A stretch of DNA of 20,288 nt. Origin: Clostridia bacterium. GTDB taxonomy: Bacteria > Bacillota > Clostridia > Oscillospirales > CAG-272. The notes beneath the pieces are model-generated. The model ran no database searches and was not told where the DNA came from. It worked only from the letters and a program-made list of their open reading frames with translations. Positions within the stretch are counted from its first letter, which is position 1, and the number at the start of each line of letters is the position of its first letter. The stretch spans positions 1-20,288 of the forward strand of contig JAKSPW010000003.1 of NCBI GenBank assembly GCA_024404435.1. The letters are read 5' to 3'. Shown piece by piece: positions 1-5,592 of the stretch. Position numbers and translations under genes: made by a program.

Positions 1-1
1 T

Positions 2-400
2 CTGCCGAAGCTGATCCGCGAAAAGGTGCGCCCGAAGCATAAGGTTTCGGCACTTGAATGGGTGCTCATCATCGTCGGCTCTCCGATATGGCTCTCGATA
101 GGCATCGCCTTTGCCGCCTGCCTTATCGCGGTCTACGCCTGCATGTGGAGCGTTGCCGTCACAGTCTGGGCAGTCGCCGCCGCACTTGCAGCCGCTGCGC
201 TCGCGTGTGCGGTCAATATCTTCTTCGTCGGCGCGTTTTCAAAGGGAATTTTCCTCGCGGGTGCGGCACTTGTGCTTGCGGGGCTTGCGATACTGACCTT
301 TATCGCGTCGTACTTCATCACGAAGGCTATCTTAAGACTTTCAGCCGACTTCGGAAGATGGATAAAATCACTTTTCATAGGTAAGGAGAAGAGAAAATGA
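2..400 (+). CDS. DUF1700-like (HAAS) membrane protein, 3' part
   Basis: The reading frame is open to the left edge, so the gene starts before the window; an internal GTG at 26 is not a convincing start. The visible part begins LPKLIREKVRP, then has three or four hydrophobic stretches (roughly IIVGSPIWLSIGIAFAACL, an Ala-rich segment, and a FLAGAALVLAGLAILTFIA segment) and a basic tail ending GKEKRK. This matches the membrane half of DUF1700/HAAS proteins, usually encoded between a PadR-type regulator and a DUF4097 protein. The next gene is indeed DUF4097 and overlaps it by an ATGA, so the two are translationally coupled. The family is thought to act in envelope-stress style signalling; its biochemical role is unknown. 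The N-terminal HAAS domain would lie outside the window. The assignment rests on residues seen and on context. Confidence 0.7.
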   Translation: MPKLIREKVRPKHKVSALEWVLIIVGSPIWLSIGIAFAACLIAVYACMWSVAVTVWAVAAALAAAALACAVNIFFVGAFSKGIFLAGAALVLAGLAILTFIASYFITKAILRLSADFGRWIKSLFIGKEKRK

Positions 401-1272
401 AAAAAGCCATAATTATTGCCGTCATTCTTCTCGTCGTAGGCTGTGCCGTAGCCGCATTGACACTCGCGATATACGGCTGGGACAACCTGAATATGGATGC
501 CGAATATACGGATCAGACCTACACTTTTGACAGAGTGAACTCGCTTGTCGTTGACGTGAAAAGCAGTAACGTGACGGTCTGCACGACGAGTGAAAAAACG
601 TGTAAGGTCGTTTGTCACGACAGCCGGTTTTTAAAGCATTATCCGAAGCTTGAAGAAGGAAAGCTTACCATCGAAGAAACCGATGAGAGAAGATGGTACG
701 ACTATATCGGCTTTTCGATCGATTCGCCGGCCGTTACCGTTTATATCCCCGAACTGAAAACGGATCCGACCTCATCGTTCTTTGATCCGACAAAGCTGTT
801 TTACGCCGTCGAAATTTCGGTAAAAAGCGGCGACGTTTCACTCGAAGATCTGTCTGTAAATGAAAGCGTCAGTGTCTCGGCAAGCAGCGGTAACGTTTCA
901 CTCGAAAACTGCCATGTTTGGGGAGACGTAACCGTCGATTCAAAGAGCGGAAACGTATCGGTTACTAAAACGCTTGCAGAGGGAGACGTCTCGATCACGA
1001 CTTCAAGCGGCGAGGTTTCGATCGATGGCTGTCACTTTAACGCCGATACAACAGTTGAGACTTCAAGCGGAGACGTTTCGGTTACCAAAACGCTCGCAGA
1101 CGGAGACGTCTCGATCACGACTTCAAGCGGCGAGGTCGAAACGACGATAAAATCACCTAAGGAATACGTCGTCTCGACGGGCAGCGGCGACGTCAGCCAG
1201 ACGTGCAAAAACGAAAAAGGACACGGTGTCTGCCGCATCACAACGTCAAGCGGTAACGTAGACATAAAATAA
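397..1272 (+). CDS. DUF4097 family beta-repeat protein, membrane-anchored
   Basis: The 291-residue protein starts with MKK and one hydrophobic segment (about residues 4-26), then a long serine/threonine/valine-rich region of repeated strands of the form SGDVSLxx or SSGEVSIxx. That right-handed beta-type repeat is the hallmark of DUF4097 (putative adhesin/head-domain) proteins. The hydrophobic segment contains VVGC, so it could be a lipoprotein signal, although a plain membrane anchor is more usual in this family. The start is the ATG overlapping the stop of the preceding gene, with AAGGAGAAG just upstream. A 56-nt stretch is tandemly repeated 120 nt apart near the 3' end. Function is unknown; with the preceding DUF1700-like protein it probably forms a membrane module. 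A strong hairpin terminator follows immediately. Confidence 0.8.
   Translation: MKKAIIIAVILLVVGCAVAALTLAIYGWDNLNMDAEYTDQTYTFDRVNSLVVDVKSSNVTVCTTSEKTCKVVCHDSRFLKHYPKLEEGKLTIEETDERRWYDYIGFSIDSPAVTVYIPELKTDPTSSFFDPTKLFYAVEISVKSGDVSLEDLSVNESVSVSASSGNVSLENCHVWGDVTVDSKSGNVSVTKTLAEGDVSITTSSGEVSIDGCHFNADTTVETSSGDVSVTKTLADGDVSITTSSGEVETTIKSPKEYVVSTGSGDVSQTCKNEKGHGVCRITTSSGNVDIK
961..1136 (+). repeat. Internal 56-nt direct repeat in DUF4097 gene
   Basis: Bases 961-1016 and 1081-1136 are copies 120 nt apart with only three mismatches, all near the 5' end of the unit; the last 35 bases are identical. Each encodes VTKTLAxGDVSITTSSGEV. The 120-nt (40-codon) period equals two strand-turn units of the beta structure, so gain or loss of a unit would keep the fold in register. 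Confidence 0.85.
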
Positions 1273-1298
1273 CGCAGAGAAATCTGCGTTATTTTTTT
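1271..1298 (+). terminator. Rho-independent terminator after DUF4097 gene
   Basis: A perfect 8-bp stem, AACGCAGA paired with TCTGCGTT, has a GAAA tetraloop and is followed by ATTTTTTT. Its left arm starts inside the stop codon of the DUF4097 gene. Confidence 0.92.
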
Positions 1299-1327
1299 GC
1301 ATATTTCAGCCGTCTCTGCAGATAATA
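1299..1327 (+). promoter_or_regulatory. Putative sigma-G (forespore) promoter of spoVA operon
   Basis: GCATA at 1299-1303 fits the sigma-G -35 consensus (GHATR). After a 17-base spacer, GATAATA at 1321-1327 fits the -10 consensus CATNNTA at every position but the first. Known biology predicts this: the spoVA operon of Bacillus subtilis is transcribed by sigma-G in the forespore. Transcription would start near 1334, which argues for the SpoVAC start at 1362 rather than 1341. Confidence 0.6.
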
Positions 1328-1361
1328 ACCGGGAAAGAATATGCGAAGGGCTGAACGGAAA

Positions 1362-1799
1362 ATGGATAACGGAACCTATAAAAAATACGTTGAGACGAGG
1401 GCAAAAAAATCTCCGACGCTCAAAAACTGCCTACGCGCGTTCCTATGCGGCGGGGCGATCTGCACGGCTGCACACGCCTTAAAAAGCCTTTACCTCTGCT
1501 TCGGCATGCCCGACGAGACGGCGGGGATGCTCACGTCCGTGACGCTGATTTTCGCTGCCGTCCTTCTCACCGGGATCGGCGTTTTCGATAAGATCGCGAA
1601 GCACGCGGGCGCGGGGACACTCGTCCCGATCACGGGATTTGCCAACGCCGTCGCGTCATCCGCCATCGACGCGAAAACGGAGGGCTTCGTTCTCGGTGTC
1701 GGAGCGAAGATCTTCACGATCGCGGGCCCCGTGATCCTCTACGGCATCTCGGCGGGCGTGATCTACGGCGTGATATACTACGTGTGCAGGATGCTGTGA
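1362..1799 (+). CDS. spoVAC: Stage V sporulation protein AC (SpoVAC)
   Basis: This is a 145-residue integral membrane protein of the SpoVA complex, which moves dipicolinic acid (with calcium) into the developing spore and releases it at germination. Family marks are KNCLRAFLCGGAICT near the N-terminus and the segments PITGFANAVASSAIDAK and GFVLGVGAKIFTIAGPVILYG. About four hydrophobic segments are visible. An upstream in-frame ATG at 1341 would give 152 residues, but the sigma-G-like promoter would leave it almost no leader, and the protein from 1362 (MDNGTYKKYVETRAKKSP) resembles the usual N-terminus. The ribosome binding site for 1362 is weak. In B. subtilis SpoVAC behaves as a mechanosensitive channel. 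The stop lies just before the spoVAD start. Confidence 0.93.
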   Translation: MDNGTYKKYVETRAKKSPTLKNCLRAFLCGGAICTAAHALKSLYLCFGMPDETAGMLTSVTLIFAAVLLTGIGVFDKIAKHAGAGTLVPITGFANAVASSAIDAKTEGFVLGVGAKIFTIAGPVILYGISAGVIYGVIYYVCRML

Positions 1800-1807
1800 G
1801 GGACATG

Positions 1808-2833
1808 ATGCACGGAATAATGAAGCCCGATCGGAAAATCATGATTATCTCAACTGCTTCCGTTGCCGGCAGGGAGGAAGAGGCGGGGCCTCTCGGCGGG
1901 AGCTTCGACCTGACCGACACAAAGGACGACAGCTTCGGCATGAAAACGTGGGAAAAGGCCGAAAGCGAGATGCAGAGGCTTGCGCTCGGACTTGCCCTGT
2001 CGAAAGCGTCGCTGACAGATGACGACGTCGGCGCGTTGTTTGCCGGTGACCTGCTAAATCAGTGCGTCGGCTCAAACTACGGCCTCTCGGGTTATAAGAT
2101 CCCGTATTTCGGACTGTACGGCGCGTGCTCGACTGCAGCCGAGGGCATCATGCTTTCGGCTCTAACGTGCGATGCGATGCCTGTGAGGGCAGCAGCCGTG
2201 ACCTCGTCTCATTACTGCGCGGCGGAGAGACAGTTCCGCTACCCGCTTGAATACGGCGGTCAGCGTACGCCTACGGCACAGTGGACAGTCACGGGCTCAG
2301 GTGCGTTCATCGTCTCGTCGGTCGAGGAAGATGCGGAAAAGAGAAGGGGCACTCGGGTGCCCGTCATTACGGAGTGGCTCCCGGGCTACGTCGTCGATCG
2401 TGGTATCACGGACGTCAATAACATGGGCGCCGCCATGGCACCCGCCGCGGCGGATACGATAAAGAGATATTTTGACGGCGGGCATTCTCCCGAGGAATTT
2501 GATATGATCGTCACGGGTGACCTCGGACACGAGGGCAGCGATATCCTCTGCGAGCTCCTCCTTTCCGAGAGAATCGATATTTCAAAGGTCCATACGGACT
2601 GCGGGAAGCTCATCTACGACGCCGCAGCACAAGACAAGCACGCGGGCGGCTCGGGCTGCGGATGCAGCGCGGTCGTCATGGCAGGGCATATCCTGAGGAA
2701 TATTTGTGACGGAGTTCTGAACAGCATTCTGTTCATCGGAACGGGAGCGCTAATGAGCCCGCTCGCTCTGAATCAGGGAAGCTCGATCCCCGGGATCGGG
2801 CATCTGCTTCATATAAAGGGGGAGGTCCTATGA
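1808..2833 (+). CDS. spoVAD: Stage V sporulation protein AD (SpoVAD)
   Basis: SpoVAD is the dipicolinate-binding peripheral component of the SpoVA channel in the forespore/spore inner membrane. The protein has a thiolase/KAS III-like fold: GLYGACSTAAEG matches the thiolase nucleophile region, and SHYCAAERQFRYPLEYGGQ and WTVTGSGAF are characteristic of the family. From 1808 it is 341 residues, close to the B. subtilis length (about 338). The frame extends up to 1784, overlapping spoVAC, but GAGGG at 1798-1802 is well spaced only for the ATG at 1808; ATGs at 1805 and 1820 are alternatives. The 3' end overlaps spoVAE by an ATGA, indicating coupled translation. Confidence 0.95.
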   Translation: MHGIMKPDRKIMIISTASVAGREEEAGPLGGSFDLTDTKDDSFGMKTWEKAESEMQRLALGLALSKASLTDDDVGALFAGDLLNQCVGSNYGLSGYKIPYFGLYGACSTAAEGIMLSALTCDAMPVRAAAVTSSHYCAAERQFRYPLEYGGQRTPTAQWTVTGSGAFIVSSVEEDAEKRRGTRVPVITEWLPGYVVDRGITDVNNMGAAMAPAAADTIKRYFDGGHSPEEFDMIVTGDLGHEGSDILCELLLSERIDISKVHTDCGKLIYDAAAQDKHAGGSGCGCSAVVMAGHILRNICDGVLNSILFIGTGALMSPLALNQGSSIPGIGHLLHIKGEVL

Positions 2834-3186
2834 GCTATTTTCTTGCTTTTGCCGTCGGCGGGCTGCTTTGCGCCGCAGCACAGATTCTGATCGACAAGAC
2901 AAGGCTGACGCCTGCAAGGATTCTCGTCGCATACGTCGTGATCGGCGTGTTCCTCGGCGCAGTCGGACTGTACCGACCTATCCTCGATTTCGCGGGCGGA
3001 GGAGCCGCAACTCCTCTGACCGGCTTCGGGTACGTCATCTCTAAGGGAGTAAAGGAATCCGTCGACCGCGACGGGCTCGTCGGTGCTCTGACGGGCGGTC
3101 TTACCGCCTCTGCCGGAGGGATAACTGCGGCGCTCTTTTTCGGCCTGCTCGCCTCTCTCGTATTCAGGAGCAAACCGAAGAAATAG
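2830..3186 (+). CDS. spoVAE: Stage V sporulation protein AE (SpoVAE, AEb type)
   Basis: This 118-residue membrane protein has three or four hydrophobic segments and the family marks RILVAYVVIGVFLG, GAATPLTGFGYVISKGVK and LTGGLTASAGGITAA. It is the AEb-type SpoVA subunit and completes the minimal spoVAC-AD-AE operon found in Clostridia, which lack the longer Bacillus operon (AA, AB, AEa, AF). AGGGGGAGG stands just before the start and the ATGA overlap with spoVAD couples translation. No good terminator follows directly; an inverted TGCACAA/TTGTGCA pair lies 9 bases downstream but lacks a U-tract. Confidence 0.92.
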   Translation: MSYFLAFAVGGLLCAAAQILIDKTRLTPARILVAYVVIGVFLGAVGLYRPILDFAGGGAATPLTGFGYVISKGVKESVDRDGLVGALTGGLTASAGGITAALFFGLLASLVFRSKPKK

Positions 3187-3194
3187 AAGCATCC

Positions 3195-3266
3195 TGCACA
3201 AAATATTGTATATGACATTGTGCATTATACACAACGCACTGACGTTCCGAAGGTCCTTCTTGTGCA
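3195..3266. repeat. Inverted/direct TTGTGCA motifs between spoVAE and HPr-like gene
   Basis: TGCACAA at 3195-3201 is the reverse complement of TTGTGCA at 3218-3224. TTGTGCA recurs at 3260-3266, and a shorter CACAA at 3230-3234 can pair with TTGTG at 3218-3222. The motifs lie 25-96 bases upstream of the -35 box of the next gene. They could be operator half-sites or competing RNA stems after spoVAE. No U-tract follows, so a terminator is not supported. The rest of 3187-3290 shows nothing else. Confidence 0.35.
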
Positions 3267-3290
3267 CACGTACAAACTTGAAAAAACCTA

Positions 3291-3319
3291 TTGACACGGG
3301 GAGTCTGCAAGTATATAAT
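3291..3319 (+). promoter_or_regulatory. Consensus sigma-A promoter of HPr-like gene
   Basis: TTGACA at 3291-3296 and TATAAT at 3314-3319 are both perfect consensus and separated by exactly 17 bases, so strong housekeeping transcription is expected, starting near 3326. An A-rich run (3281-3286) lies just upstream of the -35. Confidence 0.92.
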
Positions 3320-3324
3320 ATGGC

Positions 3325-3338
3325 ACGGTGAAAACCGT
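3325..3338 (+). promoter_or_regulatory. Short 5'-leader hairpin of HPr-like mRNA
   Basis: ACGGT pairs with ACCGT around a GAAA tetraloop, exactly at the predicted transcription start, and TTTTATATA follows. A 5'-terminal GNRA hairpin could protect the mRNA from decay; a 5-bp stem is too weak to be called a terminator. Confidence 0.4.
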
Positions 3339-3366
3339 TTTATATACAAAAAGGAGGTTTCGGTTC

Positions 3367-3603
3367 ATGGAAAGAGTAATGAAATATCTCTACCGCATAG
3401 AGCTTCAGACGAGCAGAGACGTTGTCGATTTCAACAGAGCTGCGACGGGCTTTTCAGGCAGGATATATCTCGTGAACGGAAACAAAAGACTCAACGCAAA
3501 GAGCATTCTCGGCGTACAGCTCGCAAAGCTGACGTGGGATGAGATCTACATCGAGTCTGATGAAAACTGTTACTTCGATTTTCGTAAATTTATCGTGAAG
3601 TAA
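3367..3603 (+). CDS. HPr-like protein (Crh-like, lacks the phosphorylatable histidine)
   Basis: The 78-residue protein resembles the phosphocarrier HPr of the sugar phosphotransferase system: the segment LNAKSILGV aligns with the LKSIMGV region of HPr, and the serine is residue 46, as in HPr. The HARPA active-site loop that holds His15 is absent and the protein contains no histidine, so it cannot pass phosphate in the PTS. This resembles Crh of Bacillus, which lost His15 but keeps Ser46 for HPr kinase and CcpA co-repression. By inference it is a regulatory HPr homologue; phosphorylation of Ser46 is not shown. The start is fixed by AAGGAGG at 3351-3357 ten bases before the ATG. It has its own consensus promoter and terminator, so it is a single-gene unit. 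Confidence 0.72.
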   Translation: MERVMKYLYRIELQTSRDVVDFNRAATGFSGRIYLVNGNKRLNAKSILGVQLAKLTWDEIYIESDENCYFDFRKFIVK

Positions 3604-3627
3604 CGGCTTCCGTTCCCGAAAAATCAC

Positions 3628-3656
3628 GGCTTTCGCTCAGTGCGGAAGCTTTTTTT
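3628..3656 (+). terminator. Rho-independent terminator after HPr-like gene
   Basis: GGCTTTCGC (3628-3636) pairs with GCGGAAGCT (3642-3650), including two G-U pairs, around a 5-base loop, followed by a run of T. An alternative outer stem GCTTCCG (3606-3612) with CGGAAGC (3643-3649) uses the same right arm. Confidence 0.85.
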
Positions 3657-3673
3657 ATGCCGCAAATTGCGAC

Positions 3674-3702
3674 TTGATTTTTACTGATATTTGTGGTAAA
3701 AT
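3674..3702 (+). promoter_or_regulatory. Sigma-A promoter of smpB-ssrA
   Basis: TTGATT at 3674-3679 and TAAAAT at 3697-3702 have a 17-base spacer; the expected start is near 3709, about 28 bases before the smpB start codon. Confidence 0.75.
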
Positions 3703-3736
3703 ATAGTACCGAAAGTCACGGAAAGGAGATGTTGTC

Positions 3737-4210
3737 GTGGCAAAAGACAAAAACGCAAAATTCGTCGTAGCCGTAAACCGCAAGGCGCGCCACGACTATT
3801 TCGTTGACGAGACTTATGAGGCAGGGCTCGAGCTGTACGGCACGGAGGTCAAGAGCCTCAGAGAGGGCGCGGCGAATCTGAAGGATTCGTTCTGCTGCGT
3901 AAAGGACGGGGAACTGTTCGCCGTCGGAATGAGGATAAGCCCCTACGAGAAGGGAAACATCTTCAACCGCGATCCGCTCAGGGAAAAAAGGCTTCTGATG
4001 CACAAGAAGGAGATCCTCAAGCTGTCGATGTACGTTCAGAGAGACGGGTACACGCTCATCCCTTTGTCGCTGTACTTCCTCGGCTCGAGGGCAAAGATGG
4101 AGCTGGGGCTTTGCCGGGGCAAAAAGCTCTATGACAAGCGCGAGGCGGACGCAAAACGCGACGCGAAGCGCGAGATTGAGAAATACTCAAAGTATTCTTC
4201 AAGAGACTGA
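3737..4210 (+). CDS. smpB: SsrA-binding protein SmpB
   Basis: SmpB binds tmRNA and carries it to stalled ribosomes for trans-translation. The 157-residue protein has the whole family pattern: [33 protein letters not shown] N-terminal region, the [14 protein letters not shown] strand, [12 protein letters not shown], the [10 protein letters not shown] strand, the [13 protein letters not shown] motif and a basic C-terminal tail ([14 protein letters not shown]) that enters the decoding centre. The start is GTG, set by AAGGAG at 3723-3728 with an 8-base gap. The tmRNA gene starts three bases after the smpB stop, so both partners are made from one transcript. Length and motifs are normal. Confidence 0.98.
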   Translation: MAKDKNAKFVVAVNRKARHDYFVDETYEAGLELYGTEVKSLREGAANLKDSFCCVKDGELFAVGMRISPYEKGNIFNRDPLREKRLLMHKKEILKLSMYVQRDGYTLIPLSLYFLGSRAKMELGLCRGKKLYDKREADAKRDAKREIEKYSKYSSRD

Positions 4211-4213
4211 CGA

Positions 4214-4585
4214 GGGGGCGTCATGGTTTCGACGGGGATCTTGAAGTAAGATAAGCGGGTAGAGGTCTGGAACCTCTTTAATCCTCCTGAACTTTTAAAA
4301 TTAAACGCTGAAACACAGCCTATCGCTGCCTAAGGGCAGCTGTCCGCCTGAGCTCGCCGCGGGCTCAGGATCGCCTACACGGTGCGCTCCCCATTGAGCG
4401 CAGACATCATTTACGCGGCGGACGTGAACGGCCGTTTAGCTTTTGAAGCCGTCATGCATTAAAAAGCTACCGATCGCACAGCCTGTGTACCGGCGGTGCG
4501 AAAGGGAAAACTAAAAGATACACTGCACCCGGAGAAAGTCTTGTGGATGGGTTTTCGGACGCGAGTTCGATTCTCGCCGCCTCCA
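4214..4585 (+). ncRNA. ssrA: Transfer-messenger RNA (tmRNA)
   Basis: The 5' end GGGGGCG (4214-4220) pairs with CGCCTCC (4578-4584) in a 7-bp acceptor stem with a G-U at the third pair, the alanine identity element; A4585 is the discriminator. The T-arm is GCGAG-TTCGATT-CTCGC (4561-4577), and the 5' part has the typical GTCATGGTTTCGACGGGG. CCA is not encoded. The resume codon is probably GCT at 4307, preceded by TTAAAC, and the frame reads AETQPIAA then TAA at 4331-4333. A tagged protein would thus end in A-AETQPIAA. The stop lies in the loop of the hairpin CTGCC-TAAG-GGCAG, as usual in tmRNAs. AGAGGT/ACCTCT at 4261-4277 is an early stem. It frees stalled ribosomes and marks products for proteolysis. 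The resume codon is inferred. Confidence 0.96.
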
Positions 4586-4636
4586 TAAAAAAATGACCGC
4601 ATCGCGGTCATTTTTTTTATGGAGGCAGCAGAATGA
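4571..4636. repeat. Long imperfect inverted repeat including the tmRNA 3' end
   Basis: The terminator stem is only the core. The left arm, ATTCTCGCCGCCTCCAT plus seven A plus TGACCGC, is mirrored by 4604-4635 with one T bulge, one transition and one missing base. The left arm contains the acceptor and T-stem 3' strands of tmRNA. Further out (about 4551-4570 against 4636-4655) weaker similarity continues, consistent with a degenerate inverted copy of the tmRNA 3' region. Confidence 0.65.
4593..4618 (+). terminator. Rho-independent terminator after tmRNA
   Basis: ATGACCGC pairs with GCGGTCAT around ATC, followed by a run of eight T (4611-4618). An A-run before the stem would also let it act on the minus strand. 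Confidence 0.93.
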
Positions 4637-4674
4637 GAATTTGTGCTCGTATTGCCTCAGGGCACAGCTTCACT

Positions 4675-4701
4675 AAAAAAGAGCCTTGCGGCTCTTTTTT
4701 T
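4675..4701. terminator. Bidirectional terminator, deacetylase operon end
   Basis: AAAAAAGAGCC, loop TTGC and GGCTCTTTTTTT form an 11-bp hairpin. On the minus strand it lies 6 bases past the stop of the deacetylase gene and supplies a U-tract; it can also back up the tmRNA terminator on the plus strand. Confidence 0.88.
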
Positions 4702-4706
4702 GATTT

Positions 4707-5576
4707 TTAATCATAATCACTCAGATCGTATATCTTCACCGTTTCGCCGGGACCGACTCTGAACTGTCCGTGATTGCAGTTGAAATACACCGGGATCAGC
4801 GTCGGATTGTAGACGTGCGTGGAATCCGCGTAGAAAATCAGCTTTCTGTACGCTTCGACGTAGTCGTGGATCTCGATGTTAGTCGCATACCATACGTCGT
4901 CGAGGTGAGCGAGCGGCTCGAAACGCTCTCTTGCCGCCTCTATCCCGTTTTCCTTCGCTCTGTATTCGTACGAGTGTCCCCACACGTAGAACAGCCACGG
5001 CTTTTCATTGGAGGGAGTCTCGTTTACGAATTTCGGCGCGAGTCTGTCGAAATCTTCGTCGAAATAGTGCGCACTCGGTATCCAGTCAAGCCACCCGTCG
5101 GACGCGGGAACGTAGAAGTCCTTCGACCTGCCGACGCTTCTCGCGTAGACGAAGCCCGCAAGGCGAAGGATATCGTATACTTCCGTACTCCTGTCGCCGA
5201 AGGGATAGGCGAATCCGCGCACGAATCTTCCGAAGGTCTTTTCGAGTGTGCGTCTGTCGGTCACGACGTCGTGGATCGCATCGGATGCCGGTATCTGCGA
5301 GAGGAAAGGATGATGCCAGCCGTGGGATGCGATCTCGAAATTCGGATTCTCGAAAAGCTTCTTCGCTTCGCTGATCTTCAGGGGTATCGCAAGCTCCTCC
5401 GGTCGTCTTACTCTGTCCTCCGGGACGAAATTCCCCGAGCAGAGGTTGAAGGTGCACTTCATGCCGAGCTCGTCGAAGAGCTCGCCGAGGGCGACGTCAC
5501 CGTCCGTCCCGTCGTCAAAGCTCAGCGTGAAGGCTTTTTTCTTAAAATCCGGAAAGAGAAAATTGATAAAATTCAT
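4707..5576 (-). CDS. NodB-type polysaccharide deacetylase family protein, copy 1
   Basis: The 289-residue protein carries the NodB homology domain of carbohydrate esterase family 4: SFDDG (residues 19-23, catalytic and metal-binding aspartates), HGWHHP (85-90, the two metal histidines H85 and H89), and RGFAYPFG. These enzymes remove N- or O-acetyl groups from glycans with a divalent metal. There is no signal peptide or membrane segment, so it should be cytosolic, unlike wall-acting relatives. The C-terminal half (WYATNIEIHDYVEAYRKL, then NPTLIPVYF) is shared with the gene just upstream. GGAGG with its 5' end at the upstream stop precedes the ATG by about 10 bases. The gap is 16 bases, so it is co-transcribed with its paralogue. 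The substrate cannot be told. Confidence 0.88.
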   Translation of the reverse strand: MNFINFLFPDFKKKAFTLSFDDGTDGDVALGELFDELGMKCTFNLCSGNFVPEDRVRRPEELAIPLKISEAKKLFENPNFEIASHGWHHPFLSQIPASDAIHDVVTDRRTLEKTFGRFVRGFAYPFGDRSTEVYDILRLAGFVYARSVGRSKDFYVPASDGWLDWIPSAHYFDEDFDRLAPKFVNETPSNEKPWLFYVWGHSYEYRAKENGIEAARERFEPLAHLDDVWYATNIEIHDYVEAYRKLIFYADSTHVYNPTLIPVYFNCNHGQFRVGPGETVKIYDLSDYD

Positions 5577-5592
5577 TACTTGCTTCCTCCTG

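Noticed and set aside
1297..1482. Small ORF starting right after the DUF4097 terminator
   Set aside because: It overlaps the sigma-G promoter and spoVAC in another frame and has no ribosome binding site.
4214..4585. tmRNA 3' end as an occupied integration site with direct att repeats
   Set aside because: No integrase and no direct repeat of the ssrA end is visible; the only copy nearby is inverted, reported as a separate finding.
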